Shown here piece after piece: positions 9,845 to 21,601 of a DNA stretch of 64,000 nt. Made by a program: the position numbers and the translations under genes. Within the stretch, counting starts at the first letter, position 1; the number at the start of each line of letters is the position of its first letter. Origin of the DNA: Sclerotinia nivalis (lineage: Eukaryota; Ascomycota; Leotiomycetes; Helotiales; Sclerotiniaceae); contig JAPEIS010000013.1 of assembly GCA_029531795.1 (NCBI GenBank), positions 2,046,001 through 2,110,000 of the forward strand, in the 5' to 3' direction. The notes under the pieces were generated by a model. It was not told where the DNA came from, did no database searches, and saw only the letters and a list, made by a program, of their open reading frames with translations.

Positions 9845-11225
9845 ATGGTTTTCGGTTCTATATTCGTTGGTAATGCGACTCCTATTTTTATCGAAGGAAT
9901 TCGTACCGAAATCCAACGAGTCTTCGGCAAATGGTTTACTATTATACAACTCCTAGTAGAATTGGATGCTTCAGTGATGTCAAACTTCGTTGCCAGTCCT
10001 AATGAACAAACTGTTTATTTGAATCATATTTTCTTTATTATCGAAGATCGCTTTATTATTCAAGCTACTTATATTGCTACTCAAACAAATAAGATCGAGG
10101 AATTCAAAGTAGAAAATATCGAGCTTCTTTGTACTTTAGCCAGCAAGCAAGCTCAGTTAAACGTTGGTAATACTGCTATTAGTTAGAAATCGATCACTCT
10201 TTGTCAAACTTAGAAAGATCTGTTCGTTTTTAAAGATGAAAGATCTAATATTCTTGTTCGATAAGAGGATTATCAGTTCTGGAAGTTGGATTTGTAATTC
10301 TGTTGGATGGTCGATTTATAACTTTTTGTCTTCGAACAAAAGAAGATTAGTTATACTATTAATCTTTTCGATGGTCAAGTACAATAAGAATGTATTACGG
10401 ATATTACTAGATTCGTTGATGATTTTATTTGTTTCGATTCTGTTGTTTCGTTTTTGGCCAAATTGGACAAATTATATATCTCTGTGGATATCGAAAGGGA
10501 AGCTTTGTTCAAATTCGATAAGTTTTTTATAGGTCCAAAGGAATCCTTTTCGGTTTTCTTTTTTATATTGTTTCATTTTGCTAATTTTTGCTACAAGTTT
10601 GATCGCGAGATTGTTAATGCGATGAAGCAAAAGGTTATAGTCTTTCTTCGAATTTTGGTCATTGGTGATTCGAACCTTTATACAGCTGACGATGTTAATG
10701 GTTGACAAAAGAAATTCTCTATTTGGAATCAGAATCTTCGTGACGCTGAATATTATAACAAAAATTCTAATAAAGCATTTGTTGTTGATAATGATCCTAT
10801 AGATCTCGATATAATGAAACAAAAAGGATAATAGAAAAAGGATTCGCAAAATAAAAAAAAGAAATTTAATTCTACAGTTTCTTGTAATTGTTGTAATAGG
10901 ATCGGCTACCTTCAGATTGATTGTTATGCTATTTATGATATCAATGGTAATCTTCTTTTTGGCAAACAAGTTTTTGTTAATACTTTTTTTAATTACAATA
11001 CTATTGCTTCAACTAATCCGGTTTTTGATCAATATACTGTCGTTCCAGTTTTTCGAGATGTCAATAGATTTAATAATAATCGCAATGGATTTCGAGGAGG
11101 ATATACTAATAATTGGGTATAAAGCCAACAGTATTTGAATCAGATACAATGGTAAGATTATATCGAGTCAGAGGAGGTTGTCTTTATACTCAGTTCAGTT
11201 AAGGAAAGTCCCGAATAGGGAAAAG
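9845..11225 (+). pseudogene. Element A gag
   Basis: Gag polyprotein of about 460 codons in one frame from the ATG at 9845 (conserved at the same place in E and BD), broken by several stops. The N-terminal third is helical capsid-like sequence (for example QTVYLNHIFFIIEDRF). The middle (10454-10700) holds AKLDKLYISVDIEREALFKF. At 10885-10926 the knuckle CNCCNRIGYLQIDC fits CX2CX4HX4C with His changed to Tyr. A Gly/Asn/Arg-rich tail (FRGGYTNNW) follows. TAG and TGA stops replace Gln and Trp codons seen in sister copies. Leader 9575-9844 is non-coding. Confidence 0.85.
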
Positions 11226-14200
11226 ATTAATCTTTACGAAAAATCGCTTGTGGAGGAATACTAAGGGCAAGAAGGTAAATCGAGGAATGGATAGAGATAA
11301 GCTATTGCAGTTCAATTCTATGAATAGCAAATCTCTATTTGTTAAAATTACTATATTCTTTGTGTATGAAAATCCCTTTACTATTATAAGTCTTATTGAT
11401 AGTGGATGCTCTGGAGAAGTCTTTGTTGATCGTTTTTTTGCTTTTAAATATAATATTAAAATACAATTTTTATTTCACCCTCGCGAACTCCGATTTGCTG
11501 ATAGAAAGGTCGTCGACAGAATTACAGAATATTTTGTGATGGAAATCGCTATAGGAGATCATTATGAATATTGGTCCTTTTACATCACTTAGCTTTCATT
11601 AGAGACTCCGTTAATCTTTGGCTTATTATAGTTATAGCGCTACAATCCTATTATCAATTGGATAGAGATGAGTTTAATATTCTTTTCAAACTATTGTGTT
11701 TCCAATTATTTGATACATTATGATTCAGAGCCAATTACTGTATCAACGATCTCATTTTCAATTAAAGAATAAGAGGATTTAGCAAAAGTTACTCTACAAT
11801 AGATTGTTGATATTATCGAACCTTTAAATAAATTCCTTATCGATTTTGATATAAAAGCTAAATGTATAGTTTATAAATATCGCTTTTTATATATCGAGGA
11901 TTGTTTAAAGGATGATATCAATTGTTTATCTATTCAAATGTTTTCTATTTTTAAAAGAACTTCTTATAAAAAACCTACTATTGAAGAAATACTAAATGAA
12001 GATTATATATTATAATCTAACGATTCTTCTATTGATTTCGAATTTCAGCAGGGTTTGATATCTAGTATAAATCATTATCAAACAAAGCATTATAGAGAAT
12101 CAAATAATCAAGTACAAATGATTCCCAATTATCTATATCCAAAATCGATCTTAAAGATTGTAAATCGGTGTCGGTTTATTTATAATCCAAAAAACTATCT
12201 ACTTTTGTTTTCTATTAAGAAACTCTTTATATTTATTTACAAAAATACAAATCCAAATATAAATGATATTCGTTAATTGCAAACTTTTAACTTTGTTTCG
12301 TTTTATCAACAAGATAACATTCGAGTTATTCGATTGATATAGGATGAATTGAATGCTATACAGAAAACTGTTGAATAAGATTATCTGCAATAGACTATAT
12401 TGTCCTTGATACTTATAGAAGGGGATTTTCGATTGATTTTACAAGGGCAAAGCAATATAACAAAAATGCTTTTTAGAATTCTATTACAACTTTATGATTT
12501 TATATACGATTGTTATAAGCCGCTTCATTTGCGAAAGGTCTCTGAGATTGATATCGATAAATTTTTAACCAGCAAATCTTCCCTTAATAACGATCAAATA
12601 CAATAAAGACTTCCTATATAATTATAAGATAAACTTCTTGCCTTCCTTTTATATTATACAGATAAATTACCGCCTCATCGAATCTGGGATCACAAAATTG
12701 AATTGATGTCCGGTAAAGAGCTATTTTATTTCAAAAACCGTTTTTTATCGTTAATAGAGTTGATAGTGGTATACAAATGGTTTGATGATAATCTTTTTAA
12801 AAGGTTCATTCGGGAATCGAGATCGTAATGTACTTCTTCTTTACTATTAACTGCTAAACTGGAAGGAGAGGTCTGTATTTGTTAAGATTATCGAAGATTA
12901 AATAATATTATTATAAAGAATCGTTATCTATTATTTATCGTTTACAAAACACTGGATACTTTTTGCAATGCAAAAATTTATATTAAGTTTGATATCATTA
13001 TAGCGTTCAACAAATTACGAATCGTTGAAAGAGATGAATGGAAAACTATATTCATTATTCGTTTTGGTCTTTTTGAATCTTTGGTTATACCTTTCGATTT
13101 CTGTAATATATTTGTATCGTTTCAATATTATATTAATCATACACTTTTCGATGAATTGAACAAGTATTGTATTGTATATCTTGATAACGTCCTAATCTAC
13201 TTCGATAATCCTGTAAAGTATAAAAAGCATATCCACCAAATAATTCAAAAGTTAATGAATACTGGATTACAGATTGATATTAACAAATACGAATTCGAAA
13301 CTACGAAGACAAAGTATTTGAGTTTTATTATTATAATCGAAGATATCGAAATGGATCAAGAAAAGATTATAGTTATTACATTTTGGGAATTGTTTTTATA
13401 TATAAAAGATTTACAACGATTTCTTGGTTTCGTCAATTTCTATCGATGTTTTATAAAAGATTTTTCAAAGATTTGTTATTCTCTTAATGATCTTTTGCAG
13501 AAGAATATTATATAGGATTGAATTATAGATCATATAAAGGCTTTTAATGCTTTAAAAAAAGCTTTTACAATAGCGCCGGTTTTGGTATACTTTGATTACA
13601 GGTAGAAAACTGTTTTGGAAACCGATGTTTCTGATTGGGCTTCAGGAGGAGTTCTCTTGTAATATAATGATGATAATGTTTTATATTTAGTTGTTTATTT
13701 TTCATTTAAGTATACAGTAATGGAATGTAATTATAAGATCTATGATAAAGAACTATTTGCTATTATCAAAGCAATGGAAGAATGGTGTCCAGAGCTTCAA
13801 AGTTTACAAGAGGAGTTCGAGATTCTCATTGATCATAAGAACTTCGAATATTTTATGATTATAAAAGCTTTCAATCAATAACAAGTACGATGGTTTGAAT
13901 TTCTGTTTCAATATAATTTCTGTATAATCTATCGATTAGAAAACAAAGCTATTCGACCAAATGCACTAAGTAGAAAATACGAAGATCGGTTGTATCGCTC
14001 TGATCCAAACGATGAGCGTCTAAAGAATCGAGAATGTGTTGTTTTCCTTCAGGATCGTTTTGATAATGACCTTTATAAGGATTTGATTGGGCATATCAAT
14101 TTGGCATTAGTGGAGACAATAGTATTACTCTATGATCAATCAATTGATGTTTTAATCGATACAGTGTATACTAGGTTCGATATCGTAGATCAATTTATTT

Positions 14201-15822
14201 TTGTTTTTAATAATCTATCGGTGATTAAATGGTTAAAAGAGTATTATAAAATCCTCTAGATCGCTATATAAGATTGTTCGGTCCAAAATAATAGAATTTA
14301 TTATTGGGATAAGATTTGGATTCCATTAAACGATAAGTTCAAATTCCAAATTATCTATCGAATTTATTCTTCTGGTTTTGTTGGTTATTTTGGTCGAACT
14401 AAAACGATCGATCTTGTCTTTCGTATATACTGATGGTTTAATATATATTTGGAGATTGCGTCCTATGTGAAGGCCTGCGAACTTTGTATTTGTATCAAAT
14501 CATTCAAATCGGTGCCTCCCGGATTTTTGAAACCGTTGTCTATCCCTTTTCGTATGTAGTTTGATATCTTAATCGATTATATTATATTGTTCCCGGATTG
14601 TATTCGTTATAATTCTATCTATAAATATATCTTGATGGTAATCTGCAGACTAATCAAAATGAGATATTTCATCGGTATACGTATGTTAACGATAGAGGAG
14701 CTAATTGATACTTTTATCAATCGTGTTTATACGCTTTATGGATTTCTGGATAATATCATTTCCGATTGGGGAATGCAGTTTGTATTAGGATTCTGGTCAC
14801 AGTTTTCGGAGCGGTTGGGAATTACCTTAAAATATTTTTCAGCTTTTCATTTTCAAATAGATAATCAAACTGAGTGTATTAATTTGGTTTTGGAGTAGTA
14901 TTTATGAGCTTTTGTTAATTATCATCAAGACGATTGATTGGATTGGTTACTCTTAACCGAATTTGTATCTAATAATTTGATCTCTGAAACAATTGGTTAC
15001 TCGTTTTTCTTTGCCAATTACGGTTTTAATTTATATTTAGGTATTGAGTCTAATAAACCTTGTTCATTGGATATAACTTTAGTACAAAAACGGGAATTCT
15101 TTAAAGGTAATAGGACTGCAGATCATATGGAATGTATCTTGAAACAACTTTGTACTCTTGTATAGTAAGCAATTACTACTTATGAGGATTATGCTAATTG
15201 CTATTGTTTTGATTTATTTTGTTATACAACTGGTCAGAAAATCTTTGTCAATATCAAGAATATGAAGACTTCGCGTAAAGCAAAAAAGCTAGATAATAAA
15301 TAGGTCGGTCTTTACAAGATTATCAAAGTTTATCCTTATGCTTGTTTTGTTCAATTGTCTAAAAACATTAAAATCTTTTTTGTTTTCCATTATTCTCTTT
15401 TACTTCCAACTCATACTAATTCTCACTTTCTGGTTCAAACAACGATTAATGAATCAGAATCCCTAACTATACGGGACAGAATTTTGGAGCGGGATGACGA
15501 TGAGGATGAGCCTGTTCAGAAATGGATATTTGAAGGAGTTCTAGATAATCACGATGAGGATGGCCATCATTATTTGGTCAAATGGAGATACTATGCGCCA
15601 ACTTGGCAATCAGCTAATGACTTAAAGGGTAACAAGAAAGTTCTTATCGAATATCATCGCTTTCATCCAAAGAAACTAGGGCCGTCAGTTTGAATCCTAA
15701 AGCATTCTGATGCTACTATATTGCAACCGGAACTACAGAATTTGTAATCGGAGTTATATAGTGTGATTGTTATATTTACTTTACGAAGATCCATTTGTAT
15801 TAAGATTGTTCGTTTCGTCTAA
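11200..15822 (+). pseudogene. Element A pol (PR-RT-RNase H-INT-chromodomain)
   Basis: One continuous frame, -1 relative to gag. Protease: LIDSGCSGEVF near 11390 keeps the DSG triad. RT: the active site reads YLDN (IVYLDNVLIYF, about 13170) for YLDD, and RFLGFVNFYRCFIKDF follows. RNase H: ETDVSDWASGG and YDKELFAII keep the first acidic residues; the last Asp is Asn (RPNALSR). Integrase: zinc-finger GYFGRTKT..CELC with one His lost, then ILIDYI, NIISDW and QTECIN keep the D,D,E triad. Chromodomain at about 15505-15690 (WIFEGVLDN, YLVKWRYYAPTWQ). TGA at 15691 replaces Trp in sister E. The true end is TAA at 15820-15822, giving a conserved tail of about 43 residues. About a dozen or more stops. 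Confidence 0.93.
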
Positions 15823-15984
15823 AGATATATTATATATTATAACAATAAGGGATATAATATTATTAGGGGATATTATAAATTTTTTTGTTCAGGAACCTAA
15901 TTGAGGAAAGAGATCTGTATTTTTTCTTTATTTTTTCTTTATTTTTCTTTATTTTTTAATACCCATTTGGGGTCAAATGGGTTT

Positions 15985-15999
15985 CTTGAGGAGAGGGTA
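15985..15999 (+). other. Polypurine tract of A
   Basis: TGAGGAGAGGGTA lies immediately before the 3' LTR, as expected for plus-strand priming. In E the same site reads GAAAAGGGGGTAC. Between the pol stop and here (15823-15984) there is no coding signal. Confidence 0.7.
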
Positions 16000-16000
16000 T

Positions 16001-16163
16001 TGTTATGGGTTTATCTCTCTTTATTTGTATGTGATTATGTGTGTTTTAGGTATATATGTATACATTCACTTCTATATAGTCAGGTCATCTTTTTGACCTT
16101 CTTCTCCTTCTCGTAGTACAATAATAGATCAAACCTATATATACCTTTTCCCTTACCGTGATA
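16001..16163 (+). repeat. Element A 3' LTR (163 bp)
   Basis: Same length as the 5' LTR. Its first 90 bp are heavily C-to-T mutated (TGTTATGGGTTTATCTCTC), while its outer 60 bp are better preserved than the matching part of the 5' LTR. Followed by TSD ATATT. Confidence 0.97.
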
Positions 16164-19100
16164 ATATTCTTAAATATCTTACATCGAATTACTAAATCCC
16201 ATTCGATCTACAAAACTTTCATATTATTCGATAACTAGGAAACCTGTCCTCGAGTAATGTCTTATATTTATAAAGGAACAAATATTCGAATTAGCTAGTT
16301 TTAGTTTATCTTTTTTCAAGATTTATTATTTTTATATCTTCAATTTACAATTAATTCTACTCTTACAATTATTAATATTTATAATATTTCTAAAAACAAT
16401 CAAGATGAAAACCAAACAATAAAAGAATTATTCAATTTACCTTCTTCCTTTTTTAATTTTATACTCCTTATAAAGGATTTGAATCTCCATTATATAAAAT
16501 AGGATCCCTTTTATTTTACATACTTTAATCTTACAAAGCTTTTTACAAATTAGCTAAATGATCATTCCTTCAATTTTCTTTCTACAATCGACAAAGCTAT
16601 TTACAATTTAAATAATGTTTTTGATCTTGTATTCCTTTCAGAATTATATATAACTAATACAACACTCGCTCCTTATCTTAATACAACTTCCGATTACAAA
16701 TCTTTATTAACAACTTTGAATTGAAATATAAAATTCCAAAATTCAATTCGAAGATTATAAATTGATATACTTGATAAAAAGCTCTTTTCAATTTTATTAA
16801 TAGAAAATCTAGCAAATTTAAATCTTCAATCTTTATCTACAATTTCTGATTTTGATAATCTAGCTTTGAATATTATTCAATCGATATAATTAGTATATAT
16901 AGAATCAGCTTAAAGATTATTCGGCTGAAATACAGATCAATTATAATGGAATGAGGTTTATCGAACAGCTATTTAGGAAAATCGAACGAATAGCTCTATA
17001 GAATCAAAACAGAATCTTCGAAAGACTATCAAGAAAACGAAAAAGGAATTCTGGTTGTCTAAACTTGATTTGGTTAAGGAAATAAAGGATATCTTTAAAA
17101 TAACAAAATGATATCAATCAACTAGAACATATCGAATTCTTTTTTTATCAGATCCTTTAGATTATTCTTTTATTATAATTATTCAAATTAAAAGAGATCT
17201 ACTTATCAATAATCTGCTGACAAATACAACTAAGATCGATGATATCCCTTTCGATTCTTCTACAATCTCTACCCATTTCATTTTATTCTCTGAAATTACG
17301 ATTCAAGATATTCAAACTACTATCCTCAGTACAGGTAATACAGCTCCTAATATAAACGAAATCCCAATCAAGATATTACAATTAGTATAATTACAGATTG
17401 AATCCAGCATTCTATAACTTTTTCAAAAATATCTTGAAATAGATTATTATTCTGAATACTTTCGATCAACGATTATAGTTATCATTCCAAAACCGAACAA
17501 ATTAGATCATACAAACCCCAGATCCTATAAACCAATAGCTTTACTTTCAATACTAGAAAAAGGCTTTGAACGTTTGATTACTAAAAAGATATCTTGAATT
17601 ATTATAACCCTCAAAATATTAACCAAATAACAATTCGGAGCATTTCCTTTGTATTCATTAGTAGATTTTACAACTTGTCTTATATATGATATAGAAATAA
17701 TCTTGAATTCAGATTCTAAAACTACTTTATTAATTATGAATATCAAAGATATTTTTGATACTGTTCTTCTAGAATATTTAATTTATCGATTTAGAGAATA
17801 AGGATAATTTAACAATCTAGTTCAATGGATATAATCGTTTTCGATAAATCGATCAATTCATATTCAACTTGACGGCGAAACAAAACCCAATACTAGTATT
17901 GGGTATAATTTGCTACAAGACTCTTTAATTTCGTTTATTTTTTTCATACTTTATATAACCCCTTTGTTTTAATTGGATAATCCTATTCGAAGATTTGGAT
18001 ATACAGATGATATTATATTAGTAACTTTTTCTTCAAGTTTACAATCTAATTGTAATCAATTACGATCTGAAATGCTGAAGACTTTGGAATAGAGTAAATC
18101 TAAAGGAATCATTTTCGATCCTAAAAAGTCCGAATTGATATATTTCTTCAAAAGCTTTAGGAAAGATATCAAAAACCTAATCATTTATGTAGAAAATCTT
18201 TCAATAATAGAAAAACCAGATCCGCTAAGATGATTAGGAGTCTACTTCGATAAGGAATTGAGTTTCAAATTTTATATCCAAATCTTTATAGTTAAAGTCT
18301 TTACAATTGCAAATGTTTTGTATTTGTTTGAAAAGACAATTCGAGGTATCCCATCAATTTTGCTTCAAAGAATAATTACTATTTGTGTTTTGAAGAAATA
18401 CTATTTTGTAATTGAAATCTAATAATCTAATCGAATTAGGAAACGAGATCGAAACTTTACAACCTTGAATCAGATGAAGGGATATTTGAAACTTTTGAAT
18501 AAGATTATACTAATTAGTACTCGAGCAATCCTTTCTGTATTTTGTATAATTAATATTATTGTTTTATATAAGGAATCAAATCTGATATCTTTTGAAATAG
18601 AGCTTAATCTGATATTCCAAAGCTTCGTAGCCTGAACAACTCGGTTCAACCCTAAACACCCCCTTCGAATTTGAACCAAAAATATCCTAGCTAAAATCGG
18701 TATTAGAACTATCGAATCAAGGTTTTCAAGAATTATCCTAGCCTTTTCAAAAGCCAAATATATTAATCCAATTGTATTTCTTTTTTAAAGGAATAAAGAA
18801 CTATATATTATTACAGAAACTAGAATCAATAATCCTTTCGATCGTTCGAAAGAACGAACAACTAAGGACTTCGAAAGGTTTATATCTACGATTCCAAAAA
18901 GTGATCTGCAAGTTTTCTTCGATGATTTGAAAAACGAAGCTTTGAATAGTGCTACAAGAGATGGATTAATGATTTATTAATACAATCTGCAAATAGATCG
19001 ATAGATTTTCTTACTAGGCTGTAATATTGAAGTCTTCGATATCGAAGCAATTACAGTTTTGAAAGATGTTCAAATAACAATTCAATTATTCTTAGCTAGA

Positions 19101-19800
19101 TTTGCAATAGACCTTTGGGTTTTCTTGAATAATCTGAAAATTGTTATATATTTAGGCTTTCATTTGATTGAATCCTTTCAATCGGTATTTGAAGAATTCT
19201 GTAAATTAGCTCTAGCTTGGCCCTTCAGATCTCGTTTGTTATATACCCACTTTGATTCAATTCGAATCTGATGAATTCCTGAGCATCTAGATATCCCCGG
19301 AAATGAAATAATAAACAAAGTAGTTAAAAAGGGAGCAGCATTTCTATCTCTATTTGATCCTATTTGCATTTTCATCTTCTTGAAAAGGATTGCTAAATCA
19401 AATACTAAATTAGCAAAATCAAGATTATAGATAATTATAGTACTATTAAGTTACAATGATCTTTTTATAATTTATAGTAATCGATCAATCATATTTTCTT
19501 TTGAACGAACAATATTAGAATACATCTTAGCAATTAGATCTCAATATAGCGATTTTGTAATATATTATAATCGATTCAATCATGAAGATACTTATATACT
19601 ATACTTATATAGAAAAAGAAAATCCTTTTTTCATTTTTACTTTTGTAAAATTGGAAATACTCAAAAAACCTTTTCAAAACTATTATTATCTGAAGCTATT
19701 CTTTATCTTTTGGGAAATATAAAAGGAGTAACGAAATTAATAGCTTGATTTAAATCTATAAGATTCTATTAGGATATATATCCTCGATTCTCTGTGTAAT
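16164..19800 (+). pseudogene. LINE ORF2: endonuclease, reverse transcriptase, RNase H, knuckle
   Basis: Rest of ORF2. Endonuclease continues (TINSTLTIINIYN; NLHYIKQDPF resembles the D.NLHH motif). RT: IIVIPKPNKLDHTNPRSYK and PIALLSILEKGFERLITKKI (about 17465-17595) are diagnostic of fungal/jockey-type LINEs. The active site reads FGYTDDIIL (about 17990-18020), with both Asp kept. RNase H: LDIPGNEIINKVVKKGA (about 19290-19340) is the typical C-terminal motif of Tad-clade RNase H. The end (19560-19800) has FNHEDTY, a Cys-poor knuckle relic and a YPRFSV tail. Many stops and frame changes. Confidence 0.87.
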
Positions 19801-20244
19801 TTATAGATTGAAGGATTGCTTTGATTTTCATTTTTATTTTTTTTTATTTTTGAGTTCTCTTTGTATAAGACATTGGGTTTTTGGTTCGGAAAGATTAAAT
19901 TTGTATAAACTTTAAAAAAAAAAAAAAAAACTTTATATTAACAAAACATACTAAAAAGCTCAATTGCAATAATGAAGAAGAGAAAATCAGGAATCAAAGG
20001 ATCTAACTATATTGTAAAAGACAGCTGAAATATCTATTTAAGAGATTAATTCAATATACAACAATAATCATATAAACCTGGCTAAAGCATTTAGTATATA
20101 TAATAATACTAATAAATTTAGATTAGCTAGTTAGAAACCCAGGGGCTTTTCTCCCCTAACGTCCTTTGTCCCAATTGGGAATTTGAGGTCTGTGCTTTGT
20201 ACAGAGCCTCGGACGAAAAATATCATACACACACATACACATAT
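19801..20244 (+). other. LINE 3' region with internal A17 run and G+C-rich tail
   Basis: No coding signal. A run of 17 A at 19914-19930 looks like a poly(A) tail. The right TSD is 315 bp further on, after a G+C-rich unmutated block (20138-20222, with CAGGGGCTTTTCTCCCCT) ending CGGACGAAAAA plus CA-rich bases. I infer the A-run is inside the 3' UTR and the real end is the short A tract near 20221. An older truncated insertion after the A-run is an alternative. Confidence 0.55.
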
Positions 20245-20340
20245 ACTTCTATATAGTCAGATCACTTCCTTGACCTTCTTCCTTTCCTTGTAATACAATT
20301 ATAGATCAACTCTATATATATCTTTTCCTTTATTGTGATA
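20245..20340 (+). repeat. BD 5' LTR, distal part (with LINE target duplication)
   Basis: 20245-20259 duplicate 7658-7672; 20260-20340 complete the LTR (82+81=163). It is more C-to-T mutated than the same bases of BD's 3' LTR (CTTTATTGTGATA here, CCCTCACTGTGATA at 42531-42544). Confidence 0.92.
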
Positions 20341-20351
20341 ATTTGTATTAC
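20290..20351 (+). other. Self-primer and primer-binding site of BD
   Basis: LTR GTAATACAA (20290-20298) pairs perfectly with TTGTATTAC (20343-20351), two bases past the LTR. Both differ from A by one transition at the paired position, so complementarity survived RIP here. Confidence 0.65.
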
Positions 20352-20631
20352 TTTTTCAAAGGTTTTATTACTTTACGAAGTGATTTGATCTTGCTAAATC
20401 ATTTGTAGGTTTCTGTATCTGTTTTCGATTGTTTTCGCGCTATTGTAATTCGTTTGCTTTTGTATAGTTGTATTTCTTATTTGTTTTTGTATAGCTTTTT
20501 TATTCGTTTTTGTATAGCTTTCGATCTCTGATTGCTTTTGTGCGATTATATTTATTCGTAGATTTCTGTATCTGTTTTTGATTGTTTTTATATAATCGTA
20601 TTTTGTATATATAATTGCAATTCTTTTTATA

Positions 20632-21468
20632 ATGATTTCTGGTTCTATATCTATTGGTAGTACAACTTCTACTTTTATCGAGGGAGTTCGTATTGGAATT
20701 CAACGAGTCTTCAGTCAATGATCTATTATTATGTAAATCCTAACAGAATTGGATACTTTAATAATACCAAATCTCGTTATTGGTTTTAATGAATAGATTG
20801 TTTATTTGAATTATATTTTCTTTGTTATTAAAGATCGTTTTACTATTCAAGTTATTCATATCGCTATTTAAACAAATAAAATCGAGGAATTCAAAACAGA
20901 AAACGTTGGATTTCTTTGTATCTTGGTTAACAAACAAGCTCAACTAGACGTTGGTAATATTGTTATTAATCAGAAATCGATCATTCTTTATCAAATTTAA
21001 AAGGATCTATCTATTTTTAAAAACGAAAGATTTAATATTCTCATCCATCAAAAGGATTATCAATCCTGAAAATTAAGCCTGCAATTCTATTAAATAATCA
21101 ATTCACAACTTTTTGCCTCCAAACAAAAAAAAATTAGCTATACTATTAGTCTTCTCGATAATCAAATACAACAAAAGTACATTACGGATATTATCAGATT
21201 TGTTGACGATCCTATTTATTTTGATTCTGCTATTTCGTTTTTAATCAAATTAAACAAATTATATATCTTTATAGACATTGAAAGAAAAACTTCGTTCAAA
21301 TTCGATAAGCTTTTTATAGATTTAAAGGAATCCTTTTCGGCTTTCTTCTTTACATTGTTTCATCTAGCTAACTTTTATCACAAATCTGATCGCGAGATTG
21401 TTAATGCGATAAAGCAAAAAGTTACCGTCCCTTTCCGAACTTTGGTCATTGATAACTCAAACCCCTAT
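20632..21468 (+). pseudogene. BD gag, N-terminal two thirds
   Basis: Homologue of A gag from the same ATG (20632): region with FIEGVRIGIQRVFSQ, then the KIEEFKTENV and LNKLYIF segments. At least a dozen codons are RIP-changed, with TAA/TAG for Gln. Interrupted after LVIDNSNPY by element C2. The remainder resumes at 37054. Confidence 0.85.
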
Positions 21469-21601
21469 AGTAAACACGCCGGAAACGGATATAAAATGAT
21501 AAATTGAAGTTGCGCATTTTTTATTAAATTAGATTGAATTGGAATGATTATATAGACCCTTTTGGAATTATATTACCTGCCTCCTTTTTGATACAATATC
21601 T
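21469..21601 (-). repeat. C2 3' LTR (133 bp)
   Basis: Begins AGTAAACACGCCGG at the outer edge and ends GATACAATATCT at the inner edge. The outer part is less mutated than its partner and the inner part more. The element-sense sequence just before it contains ACGGGGGTG, a candidate polypurine tract. Confidence 0.93.

Larger units (their letters stand above)
9401..16163 (+). mobile_element. Complete chromovirus element A (Ty3/gypsy)
   Basis: Full-length 6763-bp element bounded by two 163-bp LTRs and a perfect 5-bp TSD ATATT (9396-9400 and 16164-16168). Order: LTR, self-priming site, gag (one frame), pol (another frame) with PR-RT-RNase H-INT-chromodomain, polypurine tract, LTR. Inserted in the LINE endonuclease. 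RIP stops break gag and pol, but pol keeps a single frame for 4.5 kb without indels. Confidence 0.97.
7673..20244 (+). mobile_element. Tad-like LINE, split by element A
   Basis: Non-LTR retrotransposon with ORF1 (7870-9140) and an EN-RT-RNase H ORF2 (about 9250-9400 plus 16164-19800). It lies between two copies of ACTTCTATATAGTCA (7658-7672 and 20245-20259), a 15-bp TSD cut from the BD LTR. Weaker LTR similarity extends a further 10-15 bp left of the right copy, so the 3' boundary is 20215-20244. Element A interrupts the endonuclease. Both outer ends (7673-7860 and 20130-20225) are noticeably G+C-richer than the RIP-degraded centre. Confidence 0.88.
20245..21468 (+). mobile_element. Element BD, segment 2 (LTR remainder, leader, gag 5' part)
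   Basis: Continues the BD copy whose LTR starts at 7591. The LTR part 20245-20340 repeats the 15-bp LINE TSD and then completes the 163-bp LTR. Leader and gag follow, collinear with A to about 10673. Ends with CCTAT at 21464-21468, the TSD of C2, repeated at 37054-37058. Confidence 0.93.

Noticed and set aside
10472..10969. 165-codon minus-strand ORF
   Set aside because: It is the antisense shadow of A gag; the plus-strand frame carries the knuckle and aligns with E and BD.
19914..19930. A17 run as the LINE 3' terminus
   Set aside because: The target-site duplication is found 315 bp downstream, so the run is probably internal.
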